DNA of 32,544 bases from positions 1-32,544 of the forward strand of contig CAMAWR010000018.1 of assembly GCA_945862045.1 (NCBI GenBank), given 5' to 3'. This document shows, piece after piece, positions 24,095 through 31,832 of this stretch (position 1 is the stretch's first letter; the number at the start of each line of letters is the position of its first letter). The stretch is from Bifidobacterium breve. Its GTDB lineage: Bacteria > Actinomycetota > Acidimicrobiia > Acidimicrobiales > Ilumatobacteraceae. The translations under genes and the position numbers were made by a program. Below the pieces are notes generated by a model. The model was not told the DNA's origin and searched no databases. It saw nothing but the letters and a program-made list of their open reading frames with translations.

Positions 24095-24690
24095 CGACGC
24101 CACCGCGCAAAGATGCGGCGCTTCAAGTTGCGCGCGTCCATCAGGCGATCGACGTGTTTGGCCAGCACATCCATTTCGATGTTCACTTTGTCGCCGGGGC
24201 GTCGCACACCGAGTGTGGTGACGGCCGCAGTATGTGGAATGACGGCGACTTGAAACGAGTCATCATGCAGGCCGAAGGCGGTGAGGCTCACGCCATCCAC
24301 GGTGATCGAACCTTTTTCAACGATGAGATGCATCTGGTCGCGCCCGATGCGCACCCGCAAGTCGGGGGCCGGCGACACCACCTCACCAACCAGATCAACG
24401 TGACCGAGCACGACGTGCCCACCGAAGCGACCGTCGGCAGCCATCGGTCGCTCTAGATTCACCGGACTGCCTGGTTGCAGTGTGCCGAGCGTGGTACGCA
24501 GAAAAGTTTCGTCGCTCACATCTGCTTCCCACCAGTCGTCGCCTTGTTGCACGACGGTGAGGCAACAGCCGTTCACGGCGATCGAGGCGCCAATCGCGCT
24601 GTCGCTCAGCACGTGTTTGGCGGTGATTCGCAAGCGTGACCCGCTGCGCGAAGCCACCGAGCCGAGCTCTTCTACAATGCCCGTGAACAC
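24091..24690 (-). CDS. ribE: Riboflavin synthase, alpha subunit
   Basis: Dismutates two 6,7-dimethyl-8-ribityllumazine molecules to riboflavin plus 5-amino-6-ribitylaminouracil. The protein is 199 residues in two lumazine-binding repeats: VFTGIVEELGSV, then GASIAVNGCCLTVV and PMAADGRFGGHVVLGHVDLVG, with the second half showing EKGSITVDGVSLTAF and NIEMDVLAKHVDRL. GTG 24690 is chosen because the universal start (M/V)FTGIVEE is there and a TAGCGT hexamer lies 7 nt upstream; the frame opens further upstream without homology. The stop overlaps the chorismate mutase fusion start (ATGA), so the two are translationally coupled. Its by-product is a substrate of the fbiC product encoded downstream. Confidence 0.95.
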   Translation of the reverse strand: MFTGIVEELGSVASRSGSRLRITAKHVLSDSAIGASIAVNGCCLTVVQQGDDWWEADVSDETFLRTTLGTLQPGSPVNLERPMAADGRFGGHVVLGHVDLVGEVVSPAPDLRVRIGRDQMHLIVEKGSITVDGVSLTAFGLHDDSFQVAVIPHTAAVTTLGVRRPGDKVNIEMDVLAKHVDRLMDARNLKRRIFARWRR

Positions 24691-24697
24691 GCCGATA

Positions 24698-24703
24698 ACG
24701 CTA
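24698..24703 (-). promoter_or_regulatory. Leaderless -10 element of ribE
   Basis: On the minus strand TAGCGT (24703-24698) ends 7 nt before GTG 24690. A leaderless transcript would leave no room for an FMN riboswitch, and none is visible upstream. Confidence 0.5.
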
Positions 24704-24829
24704 ACTGCACGACCCGCCTTGGCTAGCGAAGTGGAAGTGGGGTGATTGCGCCGTAGCATGACGAAGTCGGCTTGGGCTTCGGCTCGAGTGTGATGTTTCG
24801 GGATGGTCTCGGAACGACCCGCCAAGCAC

Positions 24830-24845
24830 TTGTTCATCCGAACAA
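24830..24845. repeat. Inverted repeat upstream of rpsO
   Basis: TTGTTC-ATCC-GAACAA is a perfect 6-bp inverted repeat 38 bp before the rpsO ATG, in the 193-bp gap shared with divergent ribE. It could be an operator or a small hairpin. I do not see a clear rpsO promoter in this gap. Confidence 0.4.
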
Positions 24846-24883
24846 ATCATGCGAGGTGAGGCAGAAAGAGGCAACGTACGAAC

Positions 24884-25156
24884 ATGGCGACTCCCACCAA
24901 AACGGGGACCAAAGACGTCATTGCGAAGCACGGTCAGCATGCAACTGACTCGGGTTCGCCGGAAGTGCAAATCGCGCTCCTGACCGACCGAATCAACAGC
25001 CTGACGGAACACCTGAAGAGCCATGTAAAGGATCACCACAGTCGTCGTGGTCTTTTGCTGATGGTCGGGCGTCGCCGTCGAATGCTTGACTACATCCGCA
25101 AGCGTGACATCGAGAAGTATCGAAAGCTGCTCGAAGAACTCGAACTTCGTCGTTAA
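24884..25156 (+). CDS. rpsO: 30S ribosomal protein S15
   Basis: The protein is 90 residues, the normal S15 length, binding the central domain of 16S rRNA early in 30S assembly. Matches run the full length: [50 protein letters not shown] and the closing [12 protein letters not shown]. The ATG lies downstream of an AG-rich stretch (AGAAAGAGG) that can serve as a distant Shine-Dalgarno sequence. It is followed 76 bp later by pnp, the near-universal rpsO-pnp pair. In many actinobacteria ribF precedes rpsO directly; here a minus-strand block lies between them. Confidence 0.98.
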   Translation: MATPTKTGTKDVIAKHGQHATDSGSPEVQIALLTDRINSLTEHLKSHVKDHHSRRGLLLMVGRRRRMLDYIRKRDIEKYRKLLEELELRR

Positions 25157-25160
25157 GCCA

Positions 25161-25193
25161 CTGCGGTTATCGCAGGGGTTCCATAGGGGAATC
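25161..25193 (+). promoter_or_regulatory. Two stem-loops in the rpsO-pnp intergenic leader
   Basis: CTGCG-GTTAT-CGCAG (25161-25175) is followed by a second imperfect stem (25177-25193). Structured rpsO-pnp spacers are processed by RNase III and used for PNPase autoregulation in E. coli; the same role here is inferred. They could also attenuate read-through. Confidence 0.4.
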
Positions 25194-25232
25194 TCTGGCC
25201 GCGAGAGCTAACACAACATAGGAGAAATACAC

Positions 25233-27782
25233 ATGGCTGAAGCCATTTCAGTGTCGGGCGCCGTCAGCGGCTCCGACAAAACCCTCCGGTTTGAAACCGG
25301 GCGACTAGCACTGCAATCCCAAGGTGCCGTCGTAGCAACAATCGGGAAGACCACCGTGCTCGTCACCGCCAACGCCGCAAAGGGCGTGCGTGACGGCATC
25401 GACTTCTTCCCGCTGACCGTCGACGTAGAAGAGCGTGCATACGCCGCAGGGAAAATCCCCGGCTCGTTCTTCCGCCGCGAAGGTCGTCCAAGCCAGCAGG
25501 CGATTCTTACCTGCCGTCTGATTGATCGCCCACTACGTCCGGCATTCCCCGACGGTTTCCGCAATGAAACCCAAATCGTGGTCACCGTGATTGGTGCCGA
25601 CCAAGTGAACCCGCACGACGTGTTGGCAATCAACGCATCGTCGGCAGCGCTCATGATCAGCGGTATCCCGTTTGATGGGCCGATCGGTGCAGTGCGCGTG
25701 GCGTACTCACAAGACGGCACATGGCTTCCCCACGCAACATTCGAAGAGGGCGACACCGGCACGTTTGAACTTGTCGTTGCCGGACGCGAGCTTGACAATG
25801 GTGACGTAGCAATCATGATGGTTGAAGCAGGTGGCACGGAAAAGTCGTTCGACTTTTATGCCAACGGCGCACCAAAAGTGAACGAAGTAGTCGTTGCCGC
25901 TGGTCTTGAAGCGTCAAAACAGTGGATCAAAGAATCGATCAAGTTGCAACGTCAGTTGACGGCCAGCGTCATCGCGGCACGTGGTCGTATCGAGCCACTC
26001 GCGTACACGCCAGTGCTCGACTACTCAGCCGAGGTGTATGCCGCCGTTGAGCGTGTAGCCATTGCCAAGTTGCAGCCGGCGATTCGCATTTCGTTGAAGA
26101 AGGATCGCAACGCAGCAACCGATGAGGCAACAGCGGCAACAGTCGCCGAACTCGCAGGTACTTCTGCAGCACCCGGTCAGTTCGCTGGCCAGGAAAAGCA
26201 GATAAAAGAAGCCGTGCGATCCCTCACCAAGCAGCTCGTGCGTCAGCGCGTAGTCAGTGAAAACATCCGCATCGACGGTCGCGCACCAAGCGACCTACGT
26301 CCAGTGTCGTCAGAGGTTGGCTTGCTGTCAACTGCGCACGGCACGGGTCTCTTCCAGCGTGGTGAAACACAAGTGTTGAACGTGGTCACCCTGGCCATGC
26401 CACGCATGAACCAGATGATCGACTCGATCACACCAACCACCGAAAAGCGTTACATGCACGACTACAACATGCCGCCTTGGGCGAATGGTGAAACGGGTCG
26501 TGTCGGTACGCCGAAGCGCCGCGAGGTAGGTCACGGTGCGCTTGCTGAGCGTGCAGTGTTGCCAGTGGTGCCAAGCCAGGACAAGTTTGCCTACACACTT
26601 CGCTTGGTGAGTGAAGTGATGTCGTCAAACGGTTCGACATCGATGGCGTCAGTGTGTGCCTCAAGCTTGGCGCTCATGGATGCTGGTGTTCCGATCGTCG
26701 CCCCAGTCGCGGGCATTGCGATGGGTCTCATCCTCGAAGGTGGCAAGTACATCGCACTCACCGACATTCTCGGTGCAGAGGATGCATTCGGCGACATGGA
26801 CTTCAAAGTGGCTGGTACTGCTGATGCAGTGACTGCGCTGCAGTTGGACACCAAGATCGACGGCATCCCGAGCGACGTGCTCGCCGCAGCCTTGCAACAG
26901 GCCAAAGACGCACGTCTCAAGATTCTCGATGTGATGACTGCAGCAATCGCTGCACCACGCGAGACGGTGGCCGAAAGTGCGCCAAAGATCGTGACGATCA
27001 CCATTCCGCTGGACAAGGTCGGTGAAGTGATTGGGCCGAAGGGCAAGGTCATCAACACCATCCAGCAAGAAACCGGTGCAGTCATTGCGGTTGACGACGA
27101 CGGTTCGGTGGGCATCGTGACCATCGGTTCGCCGGATGCAGCAAAGGTGGAAGACGCCAGGACTCGCATCTTGAACATCGTCGACCCGCCAACTGCAGAA
27201 CTTGGTGCGACCTACAGCGGTCGCGTCGTGAACATCGCACAGTTCGGTGCGTTCATCAACATCCTTCCCGGACGTGATGGGCTCATCCACATTTCGAAAC
27301 TCGGAAATGGCGAGCGCGTTGCTCGTGTCGAAGACGTGCTCAACCTCGGAGACGAGGTTTCGGTGCGTGTCGACGACATTGACGACCGTGGCAAAGTGAG
27401 CCTGTCGCTCATCGGCCCAGATGGCCAGCCAATGGCCGGCTCAGGCGGTGGTGGTGGCGGTGGAGAACGCCGTGAACGCAGCGGCCGTGACGACCGAGGC
27501 GGTCGTGATGATCGCGGTGGACGTGGCGGCAGTGACCGTGGTGGACGCAGTCGCGATGATCGTGGTGGACGTGGCGGCAGTGACCGTGGTGGACGCAGTC
27601 GTGACGATCGCGGTGGACGTGGCGGCAGTGACCGCAGTCGTGATGATCGCGGCGGACGCAGTCGGGATGACCGCGGTGGCAGCGATCGCAACACCAGTGA
27701 TCGTGCGCCGAGCACCCGTACAGGTAGCGAGCCGGTAGCCGTCAGTTTTGAAGACGAGTTCAATACCGACTCCAACAGTTAA
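25233..27782 (+). CDS. pnp: Polyribonucleotide nucleotidyltransferase (PNPase) with RGG-rich tail
   Basis: 3'-5' phosphorolytic exoribonuclease and RNA-tailing enzyme. The protein is 849 residues, about 100 longer than the usual 700-750. Two RNase PH domains are visible: the first with SFFRREGRPSQQAILTCRLIDRPLRP; the second with GRGETQ-like FQRGETQVLNVVTL, RREVGHGALAERAVLPV and the catalytic-site loop DILGAEDAFGDMDFKVAGT. KH begins near residue 586 (KVGEVIGPKGKVINTIQ), and S1 starts near 657 (YSGRVVNIAQFGAFINILPGRDGLIHIS). From about residue 730 there is a Gly-rich linker and a repetitive Arg-Gly-Gly/Asp-rich tail. AGGAG lies about 8 nt before the ATG. dapB follows after 3 bp. Confidence 0.98.
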   Translation: MAEAISVSGAVSGSDKTLRFETGRLALQSQGAVVATIGKTTVLVTANAAKGVRDGIDFFPLTVDVEERAYAAGKIPGSFFRREGRPSQQAILTCRLIDRPLRPAFPDGFRNETQIVVTVIGADQVNPHDVLAINASSAALMISGIPFDGPIGAVRVAYSQDGTWLPHATFEEGDTGTFELVVAGRELDNGDVAIMMVEAGGTEKSFDFYANGAPKVNEVVVAAGLEASKQWIKESIKLQRQLTASVIAARGRIEPLAYTPVLDYSAEVYAAVERVAIAKLQPAIRISLKKDRNAATDEATAATVAELAGTSAAPGQFAGQEKQIKEAVRSLTKQLVRQRVVSENIRIDGRAPSDLRPVSSEVGLLSTAHGTGLFQRGETQVLNVVTLAMPRMNQMIDSITPTTEKRYMHDYNMPPWANGETGRVGTPKRREVGHGALAERAVLPVVPSQDKFAYTLRLVSEVMSSNGSTSMASVCASSLALMDAGVPIVAPVAGIAMGLILEGGKYIALTDILGAEDAFGDMDFKVAGTADAVTALQLDTKIDGIPSDVLAAALQQAKDARLKILDVMTAAIAAPRETVAESAPKIVTITIPLDKVGEVIGPKGKVINTIQQETGAVIAVDDDGSVGIVTIGSPDAAKVEDARTRILNIVDPPTAELGATYSGRVVNIAQFGAFINILPGRDGLIHISKLGNGERVARVEDVLNLGDEVSVRVDDIDDRGKVSLSLIGPDGQPMAGSGGGGGGGERRERSGRDDRGGRDDRGGRGGSDRGGRSRDDRGGRGGSDRGGRSRDDRGGRGGSDRSRDDRGGRSRDDRGGSDRNTSDRAPSTRTGSEPVAVSFEDEFNTDSNS
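27504..27689 (+). repeat. 48-bp tandem coding repeats in the pnp 3' end
   Basis: A 48-bp unit encoding RDDRGGRGGSDRGGRS occurs at 27504-27551 and 27552-27599, followed by a shortened copy (27600-27638) and two partial copies to 27689. Copies differ mostly at third positions, so the array is not brand new. All changes keep the frame. Confidence 0.85.
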
Positions 27783-27785
27783 CAC

Positions 27786-28547
27786 ATGATTCGCGTCGGC
27801 GTCGTCGGTGCAGCAGGGCGCATGGGCGCCACCGTCTGTGCTGCCGTCGCCGCCGATCCTGCTTTGCAACTCGTCGCCGCGGTTGACACGACAGGCGATG
27901 TAACTGCCCAAGGTGTGACCATCAGCCGAGAATTAAAAGTGCTTGCCGACACTCAAGCAGAAGTAGTCGTCGATTTTTCGATTGCTGCTGCTGCCCGAGT
28001 CACCCTGCCATGGCTTGCGCTGCACGGCGTTCATGCAGTGGTTGGCACCACCGGATTTACCGACGATGACCTCGCTGCGTTCAAGCAAGAGTTTGCGCGT
28101 AGTAATTGTGTGATCGCCCCGAACTTTGCGATTGGCGCCGTGCTTATGATGCGCTTTGCAGAGATTGCTGCGCCATTCTTCGAAACCGCTGAAATCATCG
28201 AGATTCATCACGATGGCAAAGTCGACTCGCCATCGGGTACGGCGGTGTCGACTGCGCAGCGTATGGCGGCCGCAAGTGCTGATTGGGCGAAAGACCCGAC
28301 CACGCACGAGGCAGTGGCTGGTGCACGCGGCGCCAAAGGCCCTGCTGACATTCGTATTCATGCGGTTCGCATGCGCGGCGCCGTAGCCAACCAAGAGGTC
28401 GTTCTCGGCACGCAGGGCCAGACATTGACGATTCGACACGACACCATTGACCGAATCAGTTTCATGCCGGGTGTCGTGCTGGCTTGCAAAAAAATTGCTG
28501 ATCACCCCGGGCTCACCCTCGGGCTCGACGCCTTGCTCGGCATCTAG
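27786..28547 (+). CDS. dapB: 4-hydroxy-tetrahydrodipicolinate reductase
   Basis: NAD(P)H-dependent reductase of the lysine/diaminopimelate pathway. The protein is 253 residues. The N-terminal Rossmann motif is VGVVGAAGRMGATV. VVDFSIAAA and GVHAVVGTTGFTDDDL follow, then APNFAIGAVLMM. The substrate-binding signature is EIHHDGKVDSPSGTA (catalytic His and Lys). ATG 27786 is 3 bp after the pnp stop, indicating cotranscription. In many actinobacteria an M16 peptidase gene sits between pnp and dapB; it is absent here. Confidence 0.97.
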   Translation: MIRVGVVGAAGRMGATVCAAVAADPALQLVAAVDTTGDVTAQGVTISRELKVLADTQAEVVVDFSIAAAARVTLPWLALHGVHAVVGTTGFTDDDLAAFKQEFARSNCVIAPNFAIGAVLMMRFAEIAAPFFETAEIIEIHHDGKVDSPSGTAVSTAQRMAAASADWAKDPTTHEAVAGARGAKGPADIRIHAVRMRGAVANQEVVLGTQGQTLTIRHDTIDRISFMPGVVLACKKIADHPGLTLGLDALLGI

Positions 28548-28550
28548 CCG

Positions 28551-28576
28551 CGTTGCGTCGCGCGACCTGCGCAACG
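28551..28576. terminator. Hairpin between convergent dapB and mscS-like genes
   Basis: CGTTGCG (28551-28557) pairs with CGCAACG (28570-28576); the loop itself contains the palindrome TCGCGCGA. It fills the 38-bp convergent gap. No T-tract is present, so termination is inferred from position only. Confidence 0.45.
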
Positions 28577-28585
28577 AGCCACCGA

Positions 28586-29506
28586 CTACGTGTCGCGGGC
28601 CAGTACTTCGGACGCTTTCTGCACGAGTAATTCGCGTTCGTTCTCGGTCAGCGGGCGAGTGGTGCGCACGTTGAGTTCGACGCGGTCGCCTTCGGCACCC
28701 GCTGCCTGAATCTCGTCGATGAACAACACGGTCGTGAGACCTTTCGTGCCGGCAAGATTGCGCACAGTGGTCGACACCCGCGCCGCGTCGCTACTCGCAA
28801 CGTCGAAGTGCAACGATTCCCGAACGGGTTCCTGGCTCAGGTTGCGAACCACCTCGAGCTTTGAATGGGGAATATGGAAGGTGCTGTTGCCATCGCGTAG
28901 CCGAGTGGTGATCATGCCGACGTGTTCCACCGTGGCCCGTACGGGCTTATCCCAACCAAGACTTGCCTCGATTTCGTCGCCAACACCGAAACGGTCCTCC
29001 AGCAGCACGGCCAGACCGGTGAGGTAGTCACCAACACGGTGCTGGCCACCGATTGCGATGGCGGCACCAAGAAAGCCGGCACTCGAGAGGAAAAATGTGG
29101 CGTCAAGGTCGAGCACGTTGAACACGGCGATGACGGCGATAATCCACAGCACGAAACTGGTGAGCTGATGCAACATGCCCGTGGCGGCTTCGATGCGTTG
29201 TCGTCGACGATTTTCGCCACCTTCAAGCGTCTCGGCACCAACGCGACGCATCGTGTTCTTCCACCAACCTTTGTCGCGACCGGGTTTGCTGTCGGCAACC
29301 TTGCGCACGACTATCCGCAAAATTGCGTAGGTGATTCGTGTGAGAATGAAACACCCGATGACGATGACGATCGCGATGACGGGTCGTGTAAGAAATCGCT
29401 GGATGCCACTAATTTCCTCCTCGGCAGCAAGTACGACGAGCGGGGAGAGCAAACCAGCGATGTTCACCTCTTCAGTGTGGCGGATGATTGGCACAGTATG
29501 ACGCAC
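28586..29506 (-). CDS. Small-conductance mechanosensitive channel (MscS family)
   Basis: A membrane channel that would open under hypo-osmotic stress. The frame encodes 306 residues. Hydrophobic segments lie at about 41-63 (VIAIVIVIGCFILTRITYAIL), about 110-135 (LTSFVLWIIAVIAVFNVL) and the pore helix region after that (FFLSSAGFLGAAIAIGGQHRVGDYLTGLAVLLED). The last leads into the MscS beta-domain FGVGDEIEA and TRLRDGNSTFHIPHSKLEVVRNLS. The C-terminal ~80 residues form the alpha/beta cage domain. The start is uncertain: GTG 29506 or GTG 29467, which removes 13 poorly conserved residues. It is divergent from the pentapeptide lipoprotein; the longer form nearly reaches that gene's promoter. Confidence 0.9.
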   Translation of the reverse strand: MRHTVPIIRHTEEVNIAGLLSPLVVLAAEEEISGIQRFLTRPVIAIVIVIGCFILTRITYAILRIVVRKVADSKPGRDKGWWKNTMRRVGAETLEGGENRRRQRIEAATGMLHQLTSFVLWIIAVIAVFNVLDLDATFFLSSAGFLGAAIAIGGQHRVGDYLTGLAVLLEDRFGVGDEIEASLGWDKPVRATVEHVGMITTRLRDGNSTFHIPHSKLEVVRNLSQEPVRESLHFDVASSDAARVSTTVRNLAGTKGLTTVLFIDEIQAAGAEGDRVELNVRTTRPLTENERELLVQKASEVLARDT

Positions 29507-29514
29507 CCGTTCAT

Positions 29515-29520
29515 TAGCCT
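29515..29520 (+). promoter_or_regulatory. Leaderless -10 element of the lipoprotein gene
   Basis: TAGCCT ends 7 nt before ATG 29528. This spacing selects 29528 over ATGs at 29498 and 29525. Confidence 0.45.
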
Positions 29521-29527
29521 GTCAATG

Positions 29528-30112
29528 ATGAAGTCACCGCGCGTCGTGTTGCTTGCGCTGACACTCGTCATGATTGGCGCCTGTGGCGACGTCGCAGTGG
29601 TGTCCAATACGAGTGGCGAGGTTGCAGTGACTACCACCCTCGAGGTTCCGGCTGTCGGTGAACCCTCGGCATCCACCCTGGTGGCACCAACCACCACGAT
29701 TGAGACCACGACGACCACGATGGTGCCGGTCACCACCACCGTGCTTGAAGTGGCGTGCATCAAAACCACGGCCTGCCAGTACGCCAATTTGGTGGGCGTT
29801 GATTTTTCGCGTCTGAAACTTGACTTCATCGATTTTTCGGTCGCCAACCTGGGTGGTGCCAGTTTCGTTGGTGCGAATTTGAGCAACTCAATTTTCATTC
29901 GTGCCGACCTGAGTGCCGTTAACTTCGAGGGCGCCACGTTGAAGAACGTCGATATGACTGCTGCCGTGCTGACCGCAGTGTCGTTCAAGGGTGCGAATCT
30001 TGAAGGGGCCGTGTTGTGTGATGTGGATCTCACAACAGTGCTCGACCTCACCAAAGCGCAACTCGATCAGGTAAAAAAATTCAGGACCAAGGGCAAGGTG
30101 TATTGTCCCTAG
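29528..30112 (+). CDS. Pentapeptide-repeat lipoprotein
   Basis: A 194-residue predicted lipoprotein. From ATG 29528 the N terminus is MKSPR followed by a hydrophobic stretch and the lipobox IGAC, so the Cys would be lipidated and the protein anchored outside the cytoplasmic membrane. A Thr/Pro/Val-rich linker follows (TTTIETTTTTMVPVTTT). The C-terminal ~110 residues are A(D/N)Lxx pentapeptide repeats (ANLGGASFVGANLSNSIFIR, ADLSAVNFEGATLKNVDM), expected to fold as a right-handed quadrilateral beta-helix. Two Cys flank the repeat start (CIKTTAC) and another is near the end (VYC). The partner is unknown. The family includes gyrase-protecting proteins, but an exported form cannot act on gyrase. 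Confidence 0.82.
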   Translation: MKSPRVVLLALTLVMIGACGDVAVVSNTSGEVAVTTTLEVPAVGEPSASTLVAPTTTIETTTTTMVPVTTTVLEVACIKTTACQYANLVGVDFSRLKLDFIDFSVANLGGASFVGANLSNSIFIRADLSAVNFEGATLKNVDMTAAVLTAVSFKGANLEGAVLCDVDLTTVLDLTKAQLDQVKKFRTKGKVYCP

Positions 30113-30132
30113 TTGACGCCTGAGGGGGCTCT

Positions 30133-31194
30133 ATGACAGCAGCAATTCCAGCAGCGATCGAAGACGTAACAGCGCCGTGGATGAGTGCGGCAACCGGGTG
30201 GAACGTCACCGCTGTGCGCAATGAAATTATCGGCGTAGGTGTGGGTGTTGCGAGTGCGGTATATCGCTCACACCTCACCGGGTCGGGTTGCCCCGCTTCG
30301 GTGGTCGTCAAGTTGCCGGCACTCGACCCCAATGCGGTGTTCACCAGTTCGGTATTGCGCATGTATATTCGCGAAGTCAAATTTTTCAAGACTTTGGCCA
30401 ACGAAGTCCCGTTCAGAGTCTCGAAGTCGTACTACGGAGAGGTCAACGAAGAGACCAGTCAATTTGCGATGGTGCTCGAAGACCTCGGCAATCTGCGCAT
30501 TGTCGATCAGGTGATTGGTATGTCCATTGCTGATGCTCGACGAGCCGTGGATGGATTGGCGCTGATGCACGCAAAGTGGTGGGGCAAGGCCGACGCGCTT
30601 GCTGCGAATGGCACCACGGTGAGCCTCGGTGATCCGATCTATCCGGCCGTGGTACCGATGGTCTTCGCCGAAGGTTGGGAGAAGTGCACCAAGGAGATCA
30701 AGATGCCCGACTCACTGATGCAAGTGGGCCCTCGTTTTGGCCCGGCTGTTGCGGGGTTGCTGGCATCGCTGGCACAAGGTCCCAACACGCTGGCCCATGG
30801 CGATTTTCGTGCCGACAACATGCTGTTCGACAAAGACAACAGCCTGGTGGTGCTCGACTTTCAGTTGATCGGTACCGGTATCGGTGCATACGACCTGGCG
30901 TACTTCATTACGCAAAGCATCACTGCCGATGATGCGAGCAAGTACGAACGGGAGTTGTTCGATCGTTGGGTCGATGGTGTGCTGAGTGGTGGCACACCGA
31001 AAGATTTGGTCGACAAAAAAGCGTTGTGGGAGCACTATCGCTCAGCAGCATTGTTTTGTTTGGCCTACCCCATCATCGCCAGCCGAGGTATGGACCTGAC
31101 CGACAAGCGATCATTTGAACTCGTCGACTGTATGAACACCCGTTTTGACCGTGCGGTACGTGAGTTGAATCTGGTGTCGCTGCTACCAAACTGA
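30133..31194 (+). CDS. Phosphotransferase, ecdysteroid-kinase/CHK-like (APH superfamily)
   Basis: A 353-residue aminoglycoside-phosphotransferase-fold protein. The catalytic loop HGDFRADN holds His222, Asp224 and Asn229, and the metal-binding DFQ starts at Asp242 (VVLDFQLIGTGIGAYDLAYF). An N-lobe strand with Lys (SVVVKLP) and a following helix with Glu (YIREVKFFKTL) supply the ATP-binding pair. FAMVLEDLGN is the hinge. The pattern is closest to the CHK/DUF1679 group found in actinobacteria and often linked to lipid or steroid metabolism; the substrate is unknown and antibiotic resistance should not be assumed. ATG 30133 has GAGGGG about 6 nt upstream and lies 20 bp after the lipoprotein stop. 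Confidence 0.85.
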   Translation: MTAAIPAAIEDVTAPWMSAATGWNVTAVRNEIIGVGVGVASAVYRSHLTGSGCPASVVVKLPALDPNAVFTSSVLRMYIREVKFFKTLANEVPFRVSKSYYGEVNEETSQFAMVLEDLGNLRIVDQVIGMSIADARRAVDGLALMHAKWWGKADALAANGTTVSLGDPIYPAVVPMVFAEGWEKCTKEIKMPDSLMQVGPRFGPAVAGLLASLAQGPNTLAHGDFRADNMLFDKDNSLVVLDFQLIGTGIGAYDLAYFITQSITADDASKYERELFDRWVDGVLSGGTPKDLVDKKALWEHYRSAALFCLAYPIIASRGMDLTDKRSFELVDCMNTRFDRAVRELNLVSLLPN

Positions 31195-31229
31195 CATTTT
31201 CTGGCTACGCGAAGTTCATGGAGGTCTCG

Positions 31230-31235
31230 TAGCCT
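31230..31235 (+). promoter_or_regulatory. Leaderless -10 element of the histidine phosphatase gene
   Basis: TAGCCT ends 6 nt before GTG 31242. There is no Shine-Dalgarno sequence at usable spacing. Confidence 0.45.
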
Positions 31236-31241
31236 CAGCGC

Positions 31242-31832
31242 GTGGAACTTGTGCTTGTTCGTCATGGGTTACCGGTTCGGCGCGAACTGACCGTGGGCAT
31301 TGCTGACCCCGAACTTGCACCTGACGGCCACATGCAGGCAGCAAAGATGGCGGCCTATCTCGCAACAGAAGATATTGCGGCGATCTATGTAAGCCCCCTG
31401 TGCCGCGCCCAAGAAACTGCGGCACCACTCGGAAAGTTGCTTGGTCTACAGCCGATTATTGACGAGGACATCAGCGAATTTGATCGCAACTCAAGTGAGT
31501 ACGTACCAATCGAAGAGTTGCGCGGCACCAACGACCCACGCTGGTTGAGGATGATTCGCGGCGAATGGGAAGAAGGCCACGATCACCCTGACCTGTTTCG
31601 CAAGCGCGTGATTGCCGCATGTGAGCGCATGATTGCCGCACACTCAGGCCAGCGGGTGATTGCCGTGTGCCACGGTGGTGTCATCAACCAATACCTCGCC
31701 CATATTCTGGGAATCAACACGCAACTTGGCTTTTTCTATCCGCAGTACACGTCGATCCATCGTGTGATGGCATCGCGTGATGGGTTGCGTTCAGTATTGA
31801 CGCTGAACGAAGCCGCGCATCTGCGCGACTAG
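31242..31832 (+). CDS. Histidine phosphatase family protein (phosphoglycerate mutase-like)
   Basis: A 196-residue protein using a phospho-His intermediate. The catalytic RHG is at residues 7-9 (VLVRHGLPVRR), the second conserved His is His144 (VIAVCHGGVINQY), and YVSPLCRAQETAAPLG carries the SPLxRAxET motif. Histidine phosphatases act on many phosphorylated small molecules or proteins; nothing here fixes the substrate. The GTG start is supported by the immediate family N terminus and the TAGCCT hexamer 6 nt upstream. Its TAG stop directly abuts the opposing stop codon of the thiol peroxidase gene with no spacer. Confidence 0.92.
   Translation: MELVLVRHGLPVRRELTVGIADPELAPDGHMQAAKMAAYLATEDIAAIYVSPLCRAQETAAPLGKLLGLQPIIDEDISEFDRNSSEYVPIEELRGTNDPRWLRMIRGEWEEGHDHPDLFRKRVIAACERMIAAHSGQRVIAVCHGGVINQYLAHILGINTQLGFFYPQYTSIHRVMASRDGLRSVLTLNEAAHLRD

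Noticed and set aside
24691-24883. FMN riboswitch upstream of ribE.
   Set aside because: The best start and -10 element imply a leaderless transcript, and no RFN-like conserved segments are visible.
27212-27911. Long alternate frames over the pnp repeat region, Pro/Arg/Ser-rich or Ala/Thr-rich.
   Set aside because: They are products of the 48-bp tandem repeat read in other frames; the PNPase frame explains the region.
30133-31194. Annotation of the phosphotransferase as an aminoglycoside-resistance enzyme.
   Set aside because: The fold is shared, but the motifs fit the CHK/ecdysteroid-kinase-like group and no resistance context is present.
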